From Zoopage sp. CT-All (taxonomy: Eukaryota; Zoopagomycota; Zoopagomycetes; Zoopagales; Zoopagaceae), in NCBI GenBank assembly GCA_004114245.1, contig QZWS01000143.1, positions 1 through 22,268 on the forward strand: a DNA stretch of 22,268 bases, read 5' to 3'. Position numbers and translations under genes: made by a program. The number at the start of each line of letters is the position of its first letter. Position 1 is the stretch's first letter. Positions 1 to 9,239 of the stretch are shown in pieces. A model generated the notes under the pieces. It saw nothing but the letters and a program-made list of their open reading frames with translations. It ran no database searches and was not told the DNA's origin.

Positions 1-471
1 AGGCAGCTCAAGAAGCTCAAGGAGCAAAGCACTGGGCCGCCTCAGATGAATGGGGCGCGTTCCGTGGGTGCCTCAAACGGCCAGGGAAACGTGCGGGGTC
101 GGCCACGTCAGGACGTCGGAAGCCAACAACCCGATGATGAGACAGATACAGCATCGCTTGAATCTCGCAACGAATCATTGCGGTCCCCAGGAGGAAAGCG
201 TGGCCGACCCGTTACGGAGAGTCCTCCTGCTCGCGTGACACGAACGCGTCGTCGCGAATTGACCTCGACTGGTGCTGCAAGCCCCTCTCATTTACACAAT
301 TCCAAGACCAAGACTGCTGTCGATATTAAGCGGCCTATTCGTACGCGCGTCAACCCGATCGAAAAGTCCGCAGAGAAGAGCCATTGTGGATCTGACAAAA
401 CAAAGAGGACGCCGGTACGCGATGCGACTGCAATAGCAAACCGTGCATTGCGAAGTCGAGAGAATCGCTAG
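1..471 (+). CDS. C-terminal end of an unknown basic protein with AT-hook-like motifs (5' partial)
   Basis: The frame is open from the first base of the window and ends at a TAG at 469-471, so only the last 156 residues are seen and the start lies outside. I do not recognise the protein. The visible part opens with a short charged stretch (RQLKKLKEQ) that could end a coiled coil. It then becomes low-complexity and rich in Arg, Ser, Thr and Pro. Two RGRP cores (VRGRPRQD and KRGRPVTE) resemble AT-hook DNA-binding motifs, and the tail (NRALRSRENR) is basic. A nuclear or chromatin role is an inference from composition only. It converges on the F-box gene, whose stop lies 83 bp downstream on the other strand. 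Confidence 0.6.
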   Translation, partial: RQLKKLKEQSTGPPQMNGARSVGASNGQGNVRGRPRQDVGSQQPDDETDTASLESRNESLRSPGGKRGRPVTESPPARVTRTRRRELTSTGAASPSHLHNSKTKTAVDIKRPIRTRVNPIEKSAEKSHCGSDKTKRTPVRDATAIANRALRSRENR

Positions 472-554
472 AGTCGAGCAACAAGACGACGGGAAGATAC
501 AATTTATTGGGCTTATTTCATGCAATATATTCAGTACTTATCCATACAGCGTGA

Positions 555-2798
555 CTAGCACTCTGACTGAGAAAGCGCCAAGGCAATCATCAAGTCCTCA
601 TCCTCGCTGGCGACTGTTCGATCGCTGTTTGGCTGTGGACCAAGAGATAGCAGCTGAACATACTGAACAACCTCGTCCTCTGTCCAATCGCGCATTGAGG
701 TTGGCGTCAGCTGCCTGTTGGTTGCCTCACGCGCCATTCTAGCATAATGCATGCCGTCGCGTTCAGCACTAAGCTCGGATCGTATCTCCTTTATTTCTAT
801 CAATCTGTCAGATGGAATCCTGGCACAGGCAATGATACCGCGATCGCGCTCATACCCTTCCAACTCAAAGTCATGGCCAGCGCGCATACCCTTTCCTTTC
901 TTTTTTGACATATTGGACACAGTCGTTGAAAGCTCGCTTGTGTTCCAGCATCGAACAGCACTGTCCGTGGCTATGGCAATAAAATTACTGGTCGCAGCAA
1001 GCATGCGGATGCGCGGGATTTCGGCCGGGGACGGAGCGACGCGAAGCAGCGAAAACTGTTTCCACGTTGCGAAGGATCGCAGACGCACAAGCCGTACGAT
1101 ATCAAAGACGTTAATAACACCGTCGTCACTATGCATGATTGAGGCAAAAGGCTGCAATCTAGGAGAGATACCCGGCCGTTATCACTGTCGCTGCATCTGC
1201 ATGGATGAATCGCACCGCAGAATCGTGCGCATGCGTTGTTCTAAGCAGTCGATCGATACGCTGTGCGCAGCATTTTATACCTACCGTAACGGAGCCATCG
1301 ATCTTGGTGGAAAATTTTCGGACCACATTGCTACGTTTCCAAGCAGGTCGCCAGTGAACCAGGCACCAGACGTTCTTGGCCAAATGACACATGTGACGTC
1401 CCCAAGAAGCGCGGAAGGGGTTATAGAAGCAATGGATAGGCCAGAGGCCGAATCCCATCCGAGTGCCAGTGAAGATTCATTGGCAGGAATGACAATGAGC
1501 CGCGCAACATGCGAGGTGTCATTGGTGATTGGTGGAGATGCACAAACCGGCGCACTGGGATTGGCCACGCCAGAAATCACGCTCTGTGGCGGGATGGCTG
1601 TATCGAGGGATGCGGTCCCACTCACCAATATCCTTTTGGCCAGTACCCAACTGAGGACGACGGTGCCTGACACCATAGAATTGTCTTCCGCTGTTGCTGC
1701 ATCTTCGTTCTGGGAATGTGACGTCGCCAGTCCGACAATGCCAATGAGGGCATCGCGATCATTAGCCTGAGGCGGCGGGAATACATACAACTCGGTAATG
1801 GATAATCCGACGGCTATAACGATGAGCACATTGCTATGCAAGGGAATGCACACCATCGAGGACGCAGACAGAGCGCGCAGAAGACGTATCCCAGACTCGT
1901 AGCGTTCCATCACTGCTGGAAGTCAACAAAAACCGACTGGAATGTGCGTCCTCCTCTGTCTTCAACCAGACCATGGCGCGCACAGACTCGTCATGATTTC
2001 CAACGAACTTCTTCACCCTCGTCTTGGCTCGGGATGAACTGGCCTTGTCGCCAGTACGACGCTGCACCGTTGTCATAGTCACATGCCCGCTCACATGCCC
2101 CCATAGCACTCGACTGTTGTCGGAGAGTATGGTAGCTACGTGTCGCGACTGATCATCGGATGTGGAGAATACACGGCCAGAGTGCATTGCGGTGGTTCGT
2201 GGGTCGCAAAACGCTGCAGTGCCATTCACAGCCGATCCCATCACCAAGTTGCTGACCTGTTCAGCTGGCAATTTTGATAACGATGGAGAATGGTTGACGG
2301 GCGCAAGAACCGGCTGAAGGTGCGAAATGGGCCCGATCTTGGGATCGACCTTAAATTCGCGAATATGTGCAGGTGCCGTCCAGCACCGAATGCGCTCCAG
2401 GCGCACATTGTACTCCTGCTTCCATGACTCAGGAACCATGCGGCTATGAGGGATATTAGTCCGTGTGCACGGATGAACCTAGGTAATCACCGAGGCGGAA
2501 GTGCTCCGAAATGATGGAGGAACGCGCCCCGCCAGGTTGCGTCCAGCGTTGCCACGCGGCACCACGACACACACACGGACTCGGCATACTTCTAGCCAAG
2601 CAGACGGTGTAAGTGAGATATGGGGGCAACGGGGAGCATACGAGGGAAGCCGGCGACAAGAATGAAAATATGTATGCAAGAAGGTCCGGGGGCAGCGCGC
2701 TCGCCACGTCCAAAGCGCCTCGATTTCGAGACTGTGGTTAAGCCATGCGTCAGGGTCGCGGGCAATCACTGGGAGCGCAAACGTACTTTGCGGCCCAT
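555..2798 (-). CDS. F-box/WD40-repeat protein with C-terminal ubiquitin-interacting motif
   Basis: Spliced on the minus strand from 2787-2798, 2642-2731, 2491-2591, 1854-2443, 1285-1813, 1172-1240 and 555-1128 (654 aa). Introns are 55, 50, 47, 40, 44 and 43 nt, all GT-AG; the 40-nt one (1814-1853) is the least certain. A further in-frame 42-nt GTGAGT intron at 1584-1625 is possible. The F-box is at about residues 16-60 (LPPDLLAYIFSFLSP, then VCVSWCRVA and WRGAF). The exon joins restore it exactly, which also fixes the 12-nt first exon and its ATG at 2798. A WD40-type propeller follows (DGTLRVWD, DLLGNVAMWS, DDGVINVFD). The last 16 residues contain DEDLMIALALSQSE, a good ubiquitin-interacting motif. 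The family role is substrate receptor of an SCF (Skp1-Cullin-F-box) ubiquitin ligase; the substrate is unknown. It is divergent from CLF1, with 56 bp between start codons. Confidence 0.85.
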
Positions 2799-2854
2799 GC
2801 TGAGATACGGGCGGTGGGCAGCCTTGACTCCTGCACCAGACCAGAGCCATCACC
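2799..2854. promoter_or_regulatory. 56-bp divergent intergenic region between the F-box/WD40 gene and CLF1
   Basis: The two start codons face away from each other with only 56 bp between them. Both starts are supported by family N-termini after splicing. I see no clear TATA box. Each promoter probably extends into the other gene's first exon or intron, so transcripts may overlap at their 5' ends. Confidence 0.5.
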
Positions 2855-4952
2855 ATGGACCCCGCCAGCGGCCGCCGTCTCCGCACGCCCAAGGTGCGCT
2901 CCCTGATCTTATTTACGACCACTGGTATGACTGAAATAGGTCAAGAATAAGGCCCCGGCGGCAGTGCAAATCACCGCAGAACAAATCATCCGCGAGGCGC
3001 ATGATCGTCGCCCCGATGCCGGCGTTTCCGCCTCGCGCAAATCACAAAATGCGTTGCCACAAATCCACGATGAGGAAGAGCTACGCGAGTTTCAAGGCCG
3101 TAGGCGTAAGTTCTACGAAGATGTGCTGCGCCGGAACCGGACCCGAATGCCGATGTGGATCCAATATGCCGCGTTCGAGGAGACGCAGAACGAGTTCCGC
3201 CGCGCCCGGTCCATATTTGAACGCGCCCTGGACGTTGATCCTCGTTCAACGCAGGTATACCTCAAGTACGCAGAGATGGAAATGAAGCACAAGAATGTGA
3301 ACCATGCTCGAAATCTATTCGATCGCATCACGTCGTTGCTCCCGCGTGTCGATCAATTTTGGTTCAAGTACACATACATGGAGGAGCTTCTCAATAATCC
3401 GGTCGGGGCCAGGAATGTATTTGAGCGCTGGATGCGGTGGCAGCCCGCCGAGGGTGCCTGGATGGCATTTGTCAAGTTTGAAGAGCGGTGGAATGAGCCG
3501 GCTCGGGCGCGTGCTGTATGGGCACGGTTCGTGGAGGTTCACCCGGAACCCAAGAATTGGGTGCGCTGGGCACGGTACGAGGAAAAGGCAGGCTGTGTGG
3601 ACGAGGTCCGTGCGGTGTATCAGCGGGCCATTGAGGTGCTGGGCGATGAGTTTATCGACCAACGCGTCTTCATTGCGTTTGCAAAGTTCGAAACCAAACA
3701 TCAAGAGACCGAGCGTGCCAGAGTCATCTACAAGTACGCACTAGAGCGGATTCCGCGCACAAAGTCCGAGTCGCTGTATAATCTGTATGTTCAATTCGAG
3801 AAACAATTCGGCGATCGTGCTGGGATTGAGGACATGGTGGTCGGAAAGCGCAGAGTTGAGTACCAGGATCGTGTTGCAGTCACGCCTTTCGACTATGATA
3901 CTTGGTTTGACTACGCCCGGCTTGAGGAAGCGCAATTTGCGGACGGGTCCGTCGGAGCGCTGGACCGTGTTCGCGAAGTGTACGAACGCGCCGTTTCGCA
4001 TATTCCACCGGCTGCAGAAAAGCGTGCCTGGCGGCGCTACATTTGGCTGTGGATTAACTATGCGATGTTTGAAGAGCTCGATGCCCGCGACGTCACCCGC
4101 GCCGCTCAAGTATATCGCGAATGCCTTCGAATTATCCCGCACCGTAACTTTACGTTTGCCAAGATCTGGATTCTTGCAGCAAAGCTTGAGATACGACGGG
4201 ATGACCTCCCCGCAGCACGTAAACTTTTGGGTCAGTCGATCGGAATGTGTCCAAAGCCTCGCCTTTTCAAAGGCTACATTGAGCTAGAGCTTGATCTGCG
4301 CGAGTTCGATCGAGTGCGGATTCTGTACCAAAAATACCTCGAATTCAATCCCGCAAACTGCCACGCTTGGACCAAATTTGCCGAACTTGAGACGATGTTG
4401 GGCGAGGTCGATCGCGCCCGAGCACTGTATGAAATTGCCGTTTCACAAGAGGCACTGGACATGCCTGAGGTTGTATGGAAATCATGGATTGATTTCGAAG
4501 CATCCGAGCAGGAATGGGACCGTGCACGAGAGATCTACGAGCGATTGCTACAGCGCACCGAGCACGTCAAGGTGTGGGCAAGCTATGCGCTGCTTGAGCT
4601 CTCTCTGTCATCTGGCGAAGGCGATGATGATTTGGAGACGCGCCTGGTTCGAGCCCGTGCTATATTCCAGCGCGCATATGACAGCGCCCGTCGGCGGCAG
4701 GTCAAGGAAGATCGTGTGCTACTGTTGGAGGCTTGGAGAGATGCTGAACGAGAGTACGGCGATGACGACTCTCTGCGTAAGATTGAAGCGCGGATGCCCA
4801 AAACAGTTCGCAAACGGCGTGAGGTTGAAGATGGTGGCTGGGAGGAATATCTCGACTATGTATTCCCCGATGACGAGGGTGGACGGGGCACACTTCGGTT
4901 GTTGGAGATGGCGCACAAGTGGAAGAAGCAGGAAGACCAGACAGCATCGTAA
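2855..4952 (+). CDS. CLF1: Pre-mRNA-splicing factor Clf1 / crooked neck (HAT-repeat protein)
   Basis: Exons 2855-2893 and 2940-4952, separated by a 46-nt GT-AG intron, give 683 aa. This is close to the usual fungal length. The short first exon encodes [13 protein letters not shown]. The second continues [20 protein letters not shown], the conserved start of this family, which supports the splice. Almost the whole protein is HAT (half-a-TPR) repeats with the usual W..Y..FE and RAR.I(F/Y)ERA pattern. These start near residue 70 and run to about residue 590, followed by an acidic and basic tail. Clf1 is a scaffold of the NineTeen/Prp19 complex in the nucleus and is needed for spliceosome activation. 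It is divergent from the F-box/WD40 gene and convergent with eIF2A, whose stop lies 47 bp after its own. Confidence 0.96.
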
Positions 4953-4999
4953 ACGTTTGGATTTGGCATTCTCTCATACCAATAGCACCTGCTTTCGCT

Positions 5000-7287
5000 T
5001 TATGCCAAAGCGAGCAGGCTTTCTAATTCCTCCCGGATATTTCCCTCCGTTTTGATCTTTTGAAGCTGGCGACGATGAGTGTGAGCGTTGGGGCGCAATA
5101 ATTGCATACCTGAGTCAGCTCCAGAGTGTCGCCCATTTCAAGGCGATCCTTGAGATCCATGATTTGCTTCAGCTTTTTCTGCGCCGTTTTGATCTTCTTC
5201 TCATGCTCGGTTAGTGGCGTTTTGGCTGGCGCGGCAGCGGTGCCTGAAAAATAGTGAGATTCGAGCGTCGCATAACTATGTGCTAAACCATTGGAGGGTG
5301 GAAGAGCAGCAGCCGGTGCTGGAATTGGCTCTGGCGTAGCATTCTTCTTCCAAGCCGGTGTGGCCTTTGTAGAGGATCCAGCCGGCTCTGGCTCCTCTTT
5401 TTTCTTGTTCTCGCGCTTCTTTTTGTTCTTGAGCGCTGTTTTGGACATGCTTTCCTTGGTAATGACGCCGGTGGTTTGATCCACCTTGACAGACGATACT
5501 TCATCTCCGCGCTATTAGTGACATATGAGTATGCAGTAATGCAATCTTAGCAAGGTACCTTGAAGATATCAGGGGCAACAGAGCCGCGAGCATTGGGTGG
5601 GCGGTATGCGCCTGCTGGTTTGACTATACACATATCAGCAATGTAGTATATCCAAAAGCCTCTTGGTTCGCTTACTAGGAGCAGCTGTACTGGTGGCAGA
5701 CACGATCCCTTTAGGTGGCGGCGACAGGGCAGTACGCTCGGGATAGACACTAGCGAGTGCCGGACGCCAAGACACCTGATACAACTCCTCGACAGCGGCC
5801 TGGTGCACAAGCACGCCGGTATAGTGCCACAAACGATAGCCGTTATCGACGCGCAAACGCGGGGAAAGCGTGGCGGTCATGACATAGCGGCCACAAGGGC
5901 TCCATTCGCACGACGCAGACCCGGCGGCGTCAACACTGGCGATTTTCTTCAGAGTCTTGCGATCCCAGAAGTCGACCTGGCCAGCAAGGTTGCCGAACCC
6001 GGCGATGCAAATGACGCGGCCATGGGGGCTGAAGCGCACAAAGTTGCGTGGGAGGGAGCCGAAATCGTGGACCTTGTTGGCACGGTGATCAAAGAGCGTT
6101 GCCTTGGCCGGCATGACTGTTGCAAATGGCATGAGCTTCAATAGGCGATGGGATGGCAGGCGCTTACATCCATAGACAACGATAAATTCCCGAGAGTTTG
6201 GACTCCAGGCGAGATCATGGATGGGGCCCTCCTTGTCCAGCACCACACGGCAGTCATAGTTGCCGGCGGTAGCCAAGTAGTAGAGATTAGACTCGCCGTA
6301 GTAGCTCTTGCCGGTCTTGTCGACCTCGGTCTGTGTCAGGACAATAATGCTGGTGCCGAGACTGTTCCAGTGCATGGCGACCTTGTCCGCTTTGAAAAAG
6401 GTCTTTTGCACAACAGGATGCGCGAGGCTGGTGAGACCGTAGACACGCACAGCCGCCGGAGCGCCTTTGCGCTCCCCAATGAACACGGCAATGGAGGGAG
6501 ACTTGCCGGGCGAGACGGAAAAGTCGGCAAGGCCGTCGACCTTGAGGCGGAAAGATGGCTGGACGGGGGCGGGGGACTTCCCAAAAGCAGAGGCGGCGTA
6601 GACGTGCACCTCATTGGTGACGGATCGCACGCAAAATGCCTCGTCTTCTGTCCACTGCACGTTCCTAGGAGCAGTGGCATGATTGCTGTGAGGTGAGTAT
6701 GAATCAAGGTACCAGTTTGACTGGGCCTTTTGGGCAAAAGAGGCCACCTTCTCCCCCGTCTTGGCGTCCCAGAGCACCAGATTTTCATGCGCTGGGCCCT
6801 CGTCCACTTTGACTGCAAATGTTGGATAAGCACATATCGAAGGGGATACATAGTAGGCGCTACCCATTCGCTCCCAAGTAGAGATGAACTTTCCACGCGG
6901 CGACAGGCTCATGTCCAGAATTCCAGTGCGCTCCACCGAAGATATCTTGCCCAATGTCTCGGCGTCATAGACATGCACTCTAGATAGCGTGCAGCGTGGT
7001 GAGATGGGCGAGGAGGATTACCCATCGGCAGCGGCGTATGCAAAACGGGCCCCGTTGCGTGAATACACCAGTGTGCGTGCGCCCTCCTTGTCCCTAGGTA
7101 ATGATGGCAGGGCAGAGTGAGCGGGCAAGCGGCCTCACTTGTCGAAGGAGGCGCTAAACTGCACGGCAGGCGGGCCACTCGATACACCCAGCTCCCGCAA
7201 CGCGCGGTCTATTCAATTGCGTCAATTAATAAATCAAGATGGGTGCGGAATACAGGCAAATTGCGTTGGCGGCGGGTGGTCGGACAT
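5000..7287 (-). CDS. Eukaryotic translation initiation factor 2A (eIF2A)
   Basis: Ten exons on the minus strand: 7254-7287, 7139-7208, 7022-7093, 6864-6979, 6713-6812, 6168-6664, 5676-6116, 5559-5623, 5110-5511 and 5000-5065 (620 aa). All nine introns are 42-52 nt and GT-AG. Three of them (6813-6863, 6665-6712, 6117-6167) are multiples of three with no stop, so they are invisible to an ORF scan. They were recognised because they interrupt TWER..VKV, NW..VQWTEDE and VYGF-MPAKATLF, which are contiguous in the family. The N-terminus reads MSDHPPPTQFAYRALRELG. A WD-type beta-propeller fills the first two thirds. The tail has the AYRPPNARG motif, a Lys-rich linker and a short coiled coil (EKKIKTAQKKLKQI). 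eIF2A is a cytosolic non-canonical initiation factor that binds the 40S subunit. No yeast gene name is assigned. Confidence 0.95.
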
Positions 7288-7647
7288 GGCGGTGACTGGT
7301 CACGTGGGGGAAAACGCTTGTTCTTTTTGTTTCACGTTGCGACGACTGCCTGAAAGACGATGCCAAGTGTGAGGATACTATAGATGTGGTCTTTACAAAA
7401 AGAAGACTCGTTCTTGCCACCCTCTGAGTCACAGCATCCTGTTGGAAAGGCTACTCTCGCTAGGTATCAGGGGTCGGGTGTGTAGACTGCTGAAAGAAAG
7501 ACTATCTCATTTTCCTGCACTATCACCGCGCCACTTGCACTCAATCCAACACATCCACTTCATAAGACAACTAGCTATATTTGAGAATCCAAGAGACGAC
7601 ATGGCTGCTCCGACTTGCTATTATTTGCGCGAAGGGGGATTGCCGCT
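7288..7647. other. 360-bp gap: eIF2A upstream region and 3' flank of the second F-box gene
   Basis: No gene is supported here. Both neighbours are on the minus strand, so this holds the eIF2A promoter and the 3' untranslated region of the F-box/propeller gene. A palindromic CACGTG at 7301-7306 lies 13 bp upstream of the eIF2A start codon. A plus-strand ORF that begins in the gap and runs into the F-box gene has no recognisable domain and looks like chance. Confidence 0.6.
7301..7306. promoter_or_regulatory. CACGTG E-box upstream of eIF2A
   Basis: A perfect CACGTG hexamer in the context GTCACGTGGG. In fungi this is the core site of bHLH factors such as Cbf1, Pho4 or Tye7-like proteins. It lies so close to the start codon that it could be in the 5' leader instead of the promoter. 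Function is inferred only. Confidence 0.3.
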
Positions 7648-9210
7648 TCATCTCCAGATAGGATCGCGCAGGCACAGCGACATCATACGACGACTGTCGG
7701 CGGCCAGAAGTATATCATCGCATATGAAGCATGCTTCTTTCCAGTATATTCCGAGATTCATCAATACCAGTTTCTTTGCTTTGACGTCTTCCTGTGCAGC
7801 TGACCCGTCTCTAGTACTGACAATGTCGTAGACAGATAAATCTCCTGCAAGGCCTAGCAACTTGACTATGCCACGATGGCACGCAATGATCTCCAAGGGC
7901 AGGTAAATGCTTTCTGAGGCGACAATCGTCATGCCTAGCGATCTGTCCGGAAGGATGCTAGTAGGAGCGAGGTCCAAATACATGATGACAATGGCATTTG
8001 ATTTCAGCTGTGCCGTCAGTGTAAACACATCGCCCGGGTGCGTGAATGTGGGCTCGAGCCACAAGTTAAGAATGCGCTCGCCGAGAAAACGATGCGGAAT
8101 CGCGAGCGTCGTCAGCATCTCGCCTGTCTCGATGCGCCAAACGGCGATTGTGTTATCGGAATGCGCCGTTACCATGATGGAGTGTTTCACGATGCGAACT
8201 CTTCCGATTGTTTGGCCCGTCGAAAAGCATGTGCGCGAAATAGGCGCAGGGCTCGACGCGCCAATGTTCATGGGATATACGTAAAGTATGGCCCGCATGT
8301 TCCAAACATCGCGTCCAACAATCCAAACTTGTCTGCGTTCTTGGTTGATCGAGACAGAAAGGGCACAAAGCTTCTCGGGCAGTGCTATTGTGACCTCCCG
8401 CATAGCGACGTTTGCGGGCTGCCAGCTGAAGAGCACCGCCTGTGCAATATGCTCGGTATCATCTGTGTTGATAATTCCAATGAATAGGTCTATATCAGGG
8501 GCAATGGCGAAAGGGAAATCGAGGTTGGTGCGGGGCGACTTCCATATACGACGCCGTAAAAGATGCATAGATGGGAGCGAGAAGAGCAGCGCACCGACAG
8601 ACAGCCTCGAGTCCATATCCGTCAGCCCTATTGCCATGGTGCGAGTCCCCGGACGATCCCGGGTGTTTTTATCCGCAAGGACGATGCACTTGTTCAGCTT
8701 ATACCTGCGCAGCTTGGGATGAAGTTGACCGAGGCTCGCCGATTTCATTCGAAGCGGAGAGAATATAAGGATCGGCACAGAACTGCACTCTGAATCAATC
8801 CTGCTTCGCTTATAGCTGTGATTGTCAGCATCTTCGGTGTCTTCGGACGACGTAGAGACGTCAAACGCGTCGATGGCGGAGGACGATGATTCCACGGGCA
8901 ACGTCGCTGGCATCGCCCGAACCTTCCGGTGACCGTGCATCTCATGCTTCCAATCGATGGGGTAATCTTTCTGCGCGATAAGCCGGCGCAAACGCGTGGG
9001 GTACAGGGCGCCAAACTCGAAGAAGAACGCTGAGCGCCAAACGCTGGAGTGATCAATTGCACTGCCCGGACATGTTTAGTTGCCAGCGATAAGCGCCGGA
9101 CAGACATACCTGTGCGCTTTCTTACATGTGTAGGAAAAGTGAGCGAGAGAGGTGCGATCGTCGACGAGATGCATGGCGATGTGTATCCATACGTTTGCTG
9201 GCAGCATCAT
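7648..9210 (-). CDS. F-box protein with C-terminal propeller-like region
   Basis: Exons 9110-9210 and 7648-9061 with a 48-nt intron (GTATGT donor, ACTAAAC branch-like site, CAG acceptor) give 504 aa. The start codon is one of two tandem ATGs at 9210 and 9207; no in-frame ATG was seen further upstream. The first 50 residues form an F-box (MLPANVWIHIAMHLVD, then FSYTCKKAH and VWRSAFF), completed only after splicing. An acidic Ser-rich linker follows at about residues 95-120. The rest has loose WD-like strands (SDNTIAVWRIETGEML, GLAGDLSVYDIV). The stretch after the F-box (WRSAFFFEFGALYPTR) resembles that of the F-box/WD40 protein at 555-2798 (WRGAFLHHFGALPPRR). It is probably an SCF ubiquitin-ligase receptor; the substrate is unknown. 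It is divergent from the DHX35-type helicase gene with a 29-bp gap. Confidence 0.75.
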
Positions 9211-9239
9211 GGTATGTGTTCGTGACTGTGAAATGCGCC
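9211..9239. promoter_or_regulatory. 29-bp divergent intergenic region between an F-box gene and the DHX35-type gene
   Basis: Only 29 bp separate two divergent start codons, both supported by family-typical N-termini. A shared promoter cannot fit in the gap. Transcription must start in or beyond the opposite gene's 5' coding region, or the leaders are almost absent. Confidence 0.5.

Noticed and set aside
751-1770. Plus-strand ORF of 339 codons
   Set aside because: It is antisense to the F-box/WD40 exons, has no recognisable domain and disappears as soon as the minus-strand gene is spliced.
2711-2731. TTG as the start of the F-box/WD40 protein
   Set aside because: A 55-nt GTACGT...CACAG intron connects a proper ATG at 2798 to this exon in frame, so a non-ATG start is not needed.
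6148-6696. Plus-strand ORF of 182 codons
   Set aside because: Antisense of eIF2A exon 6, which is secured by family conservation.
7442-7831. Plus-strand ORF of 129 codons between eIF2A and the F-box gene
   Set aside because: No domain, low-complexity basic composition, and it runs into the antisense of a well-supported coding exon.
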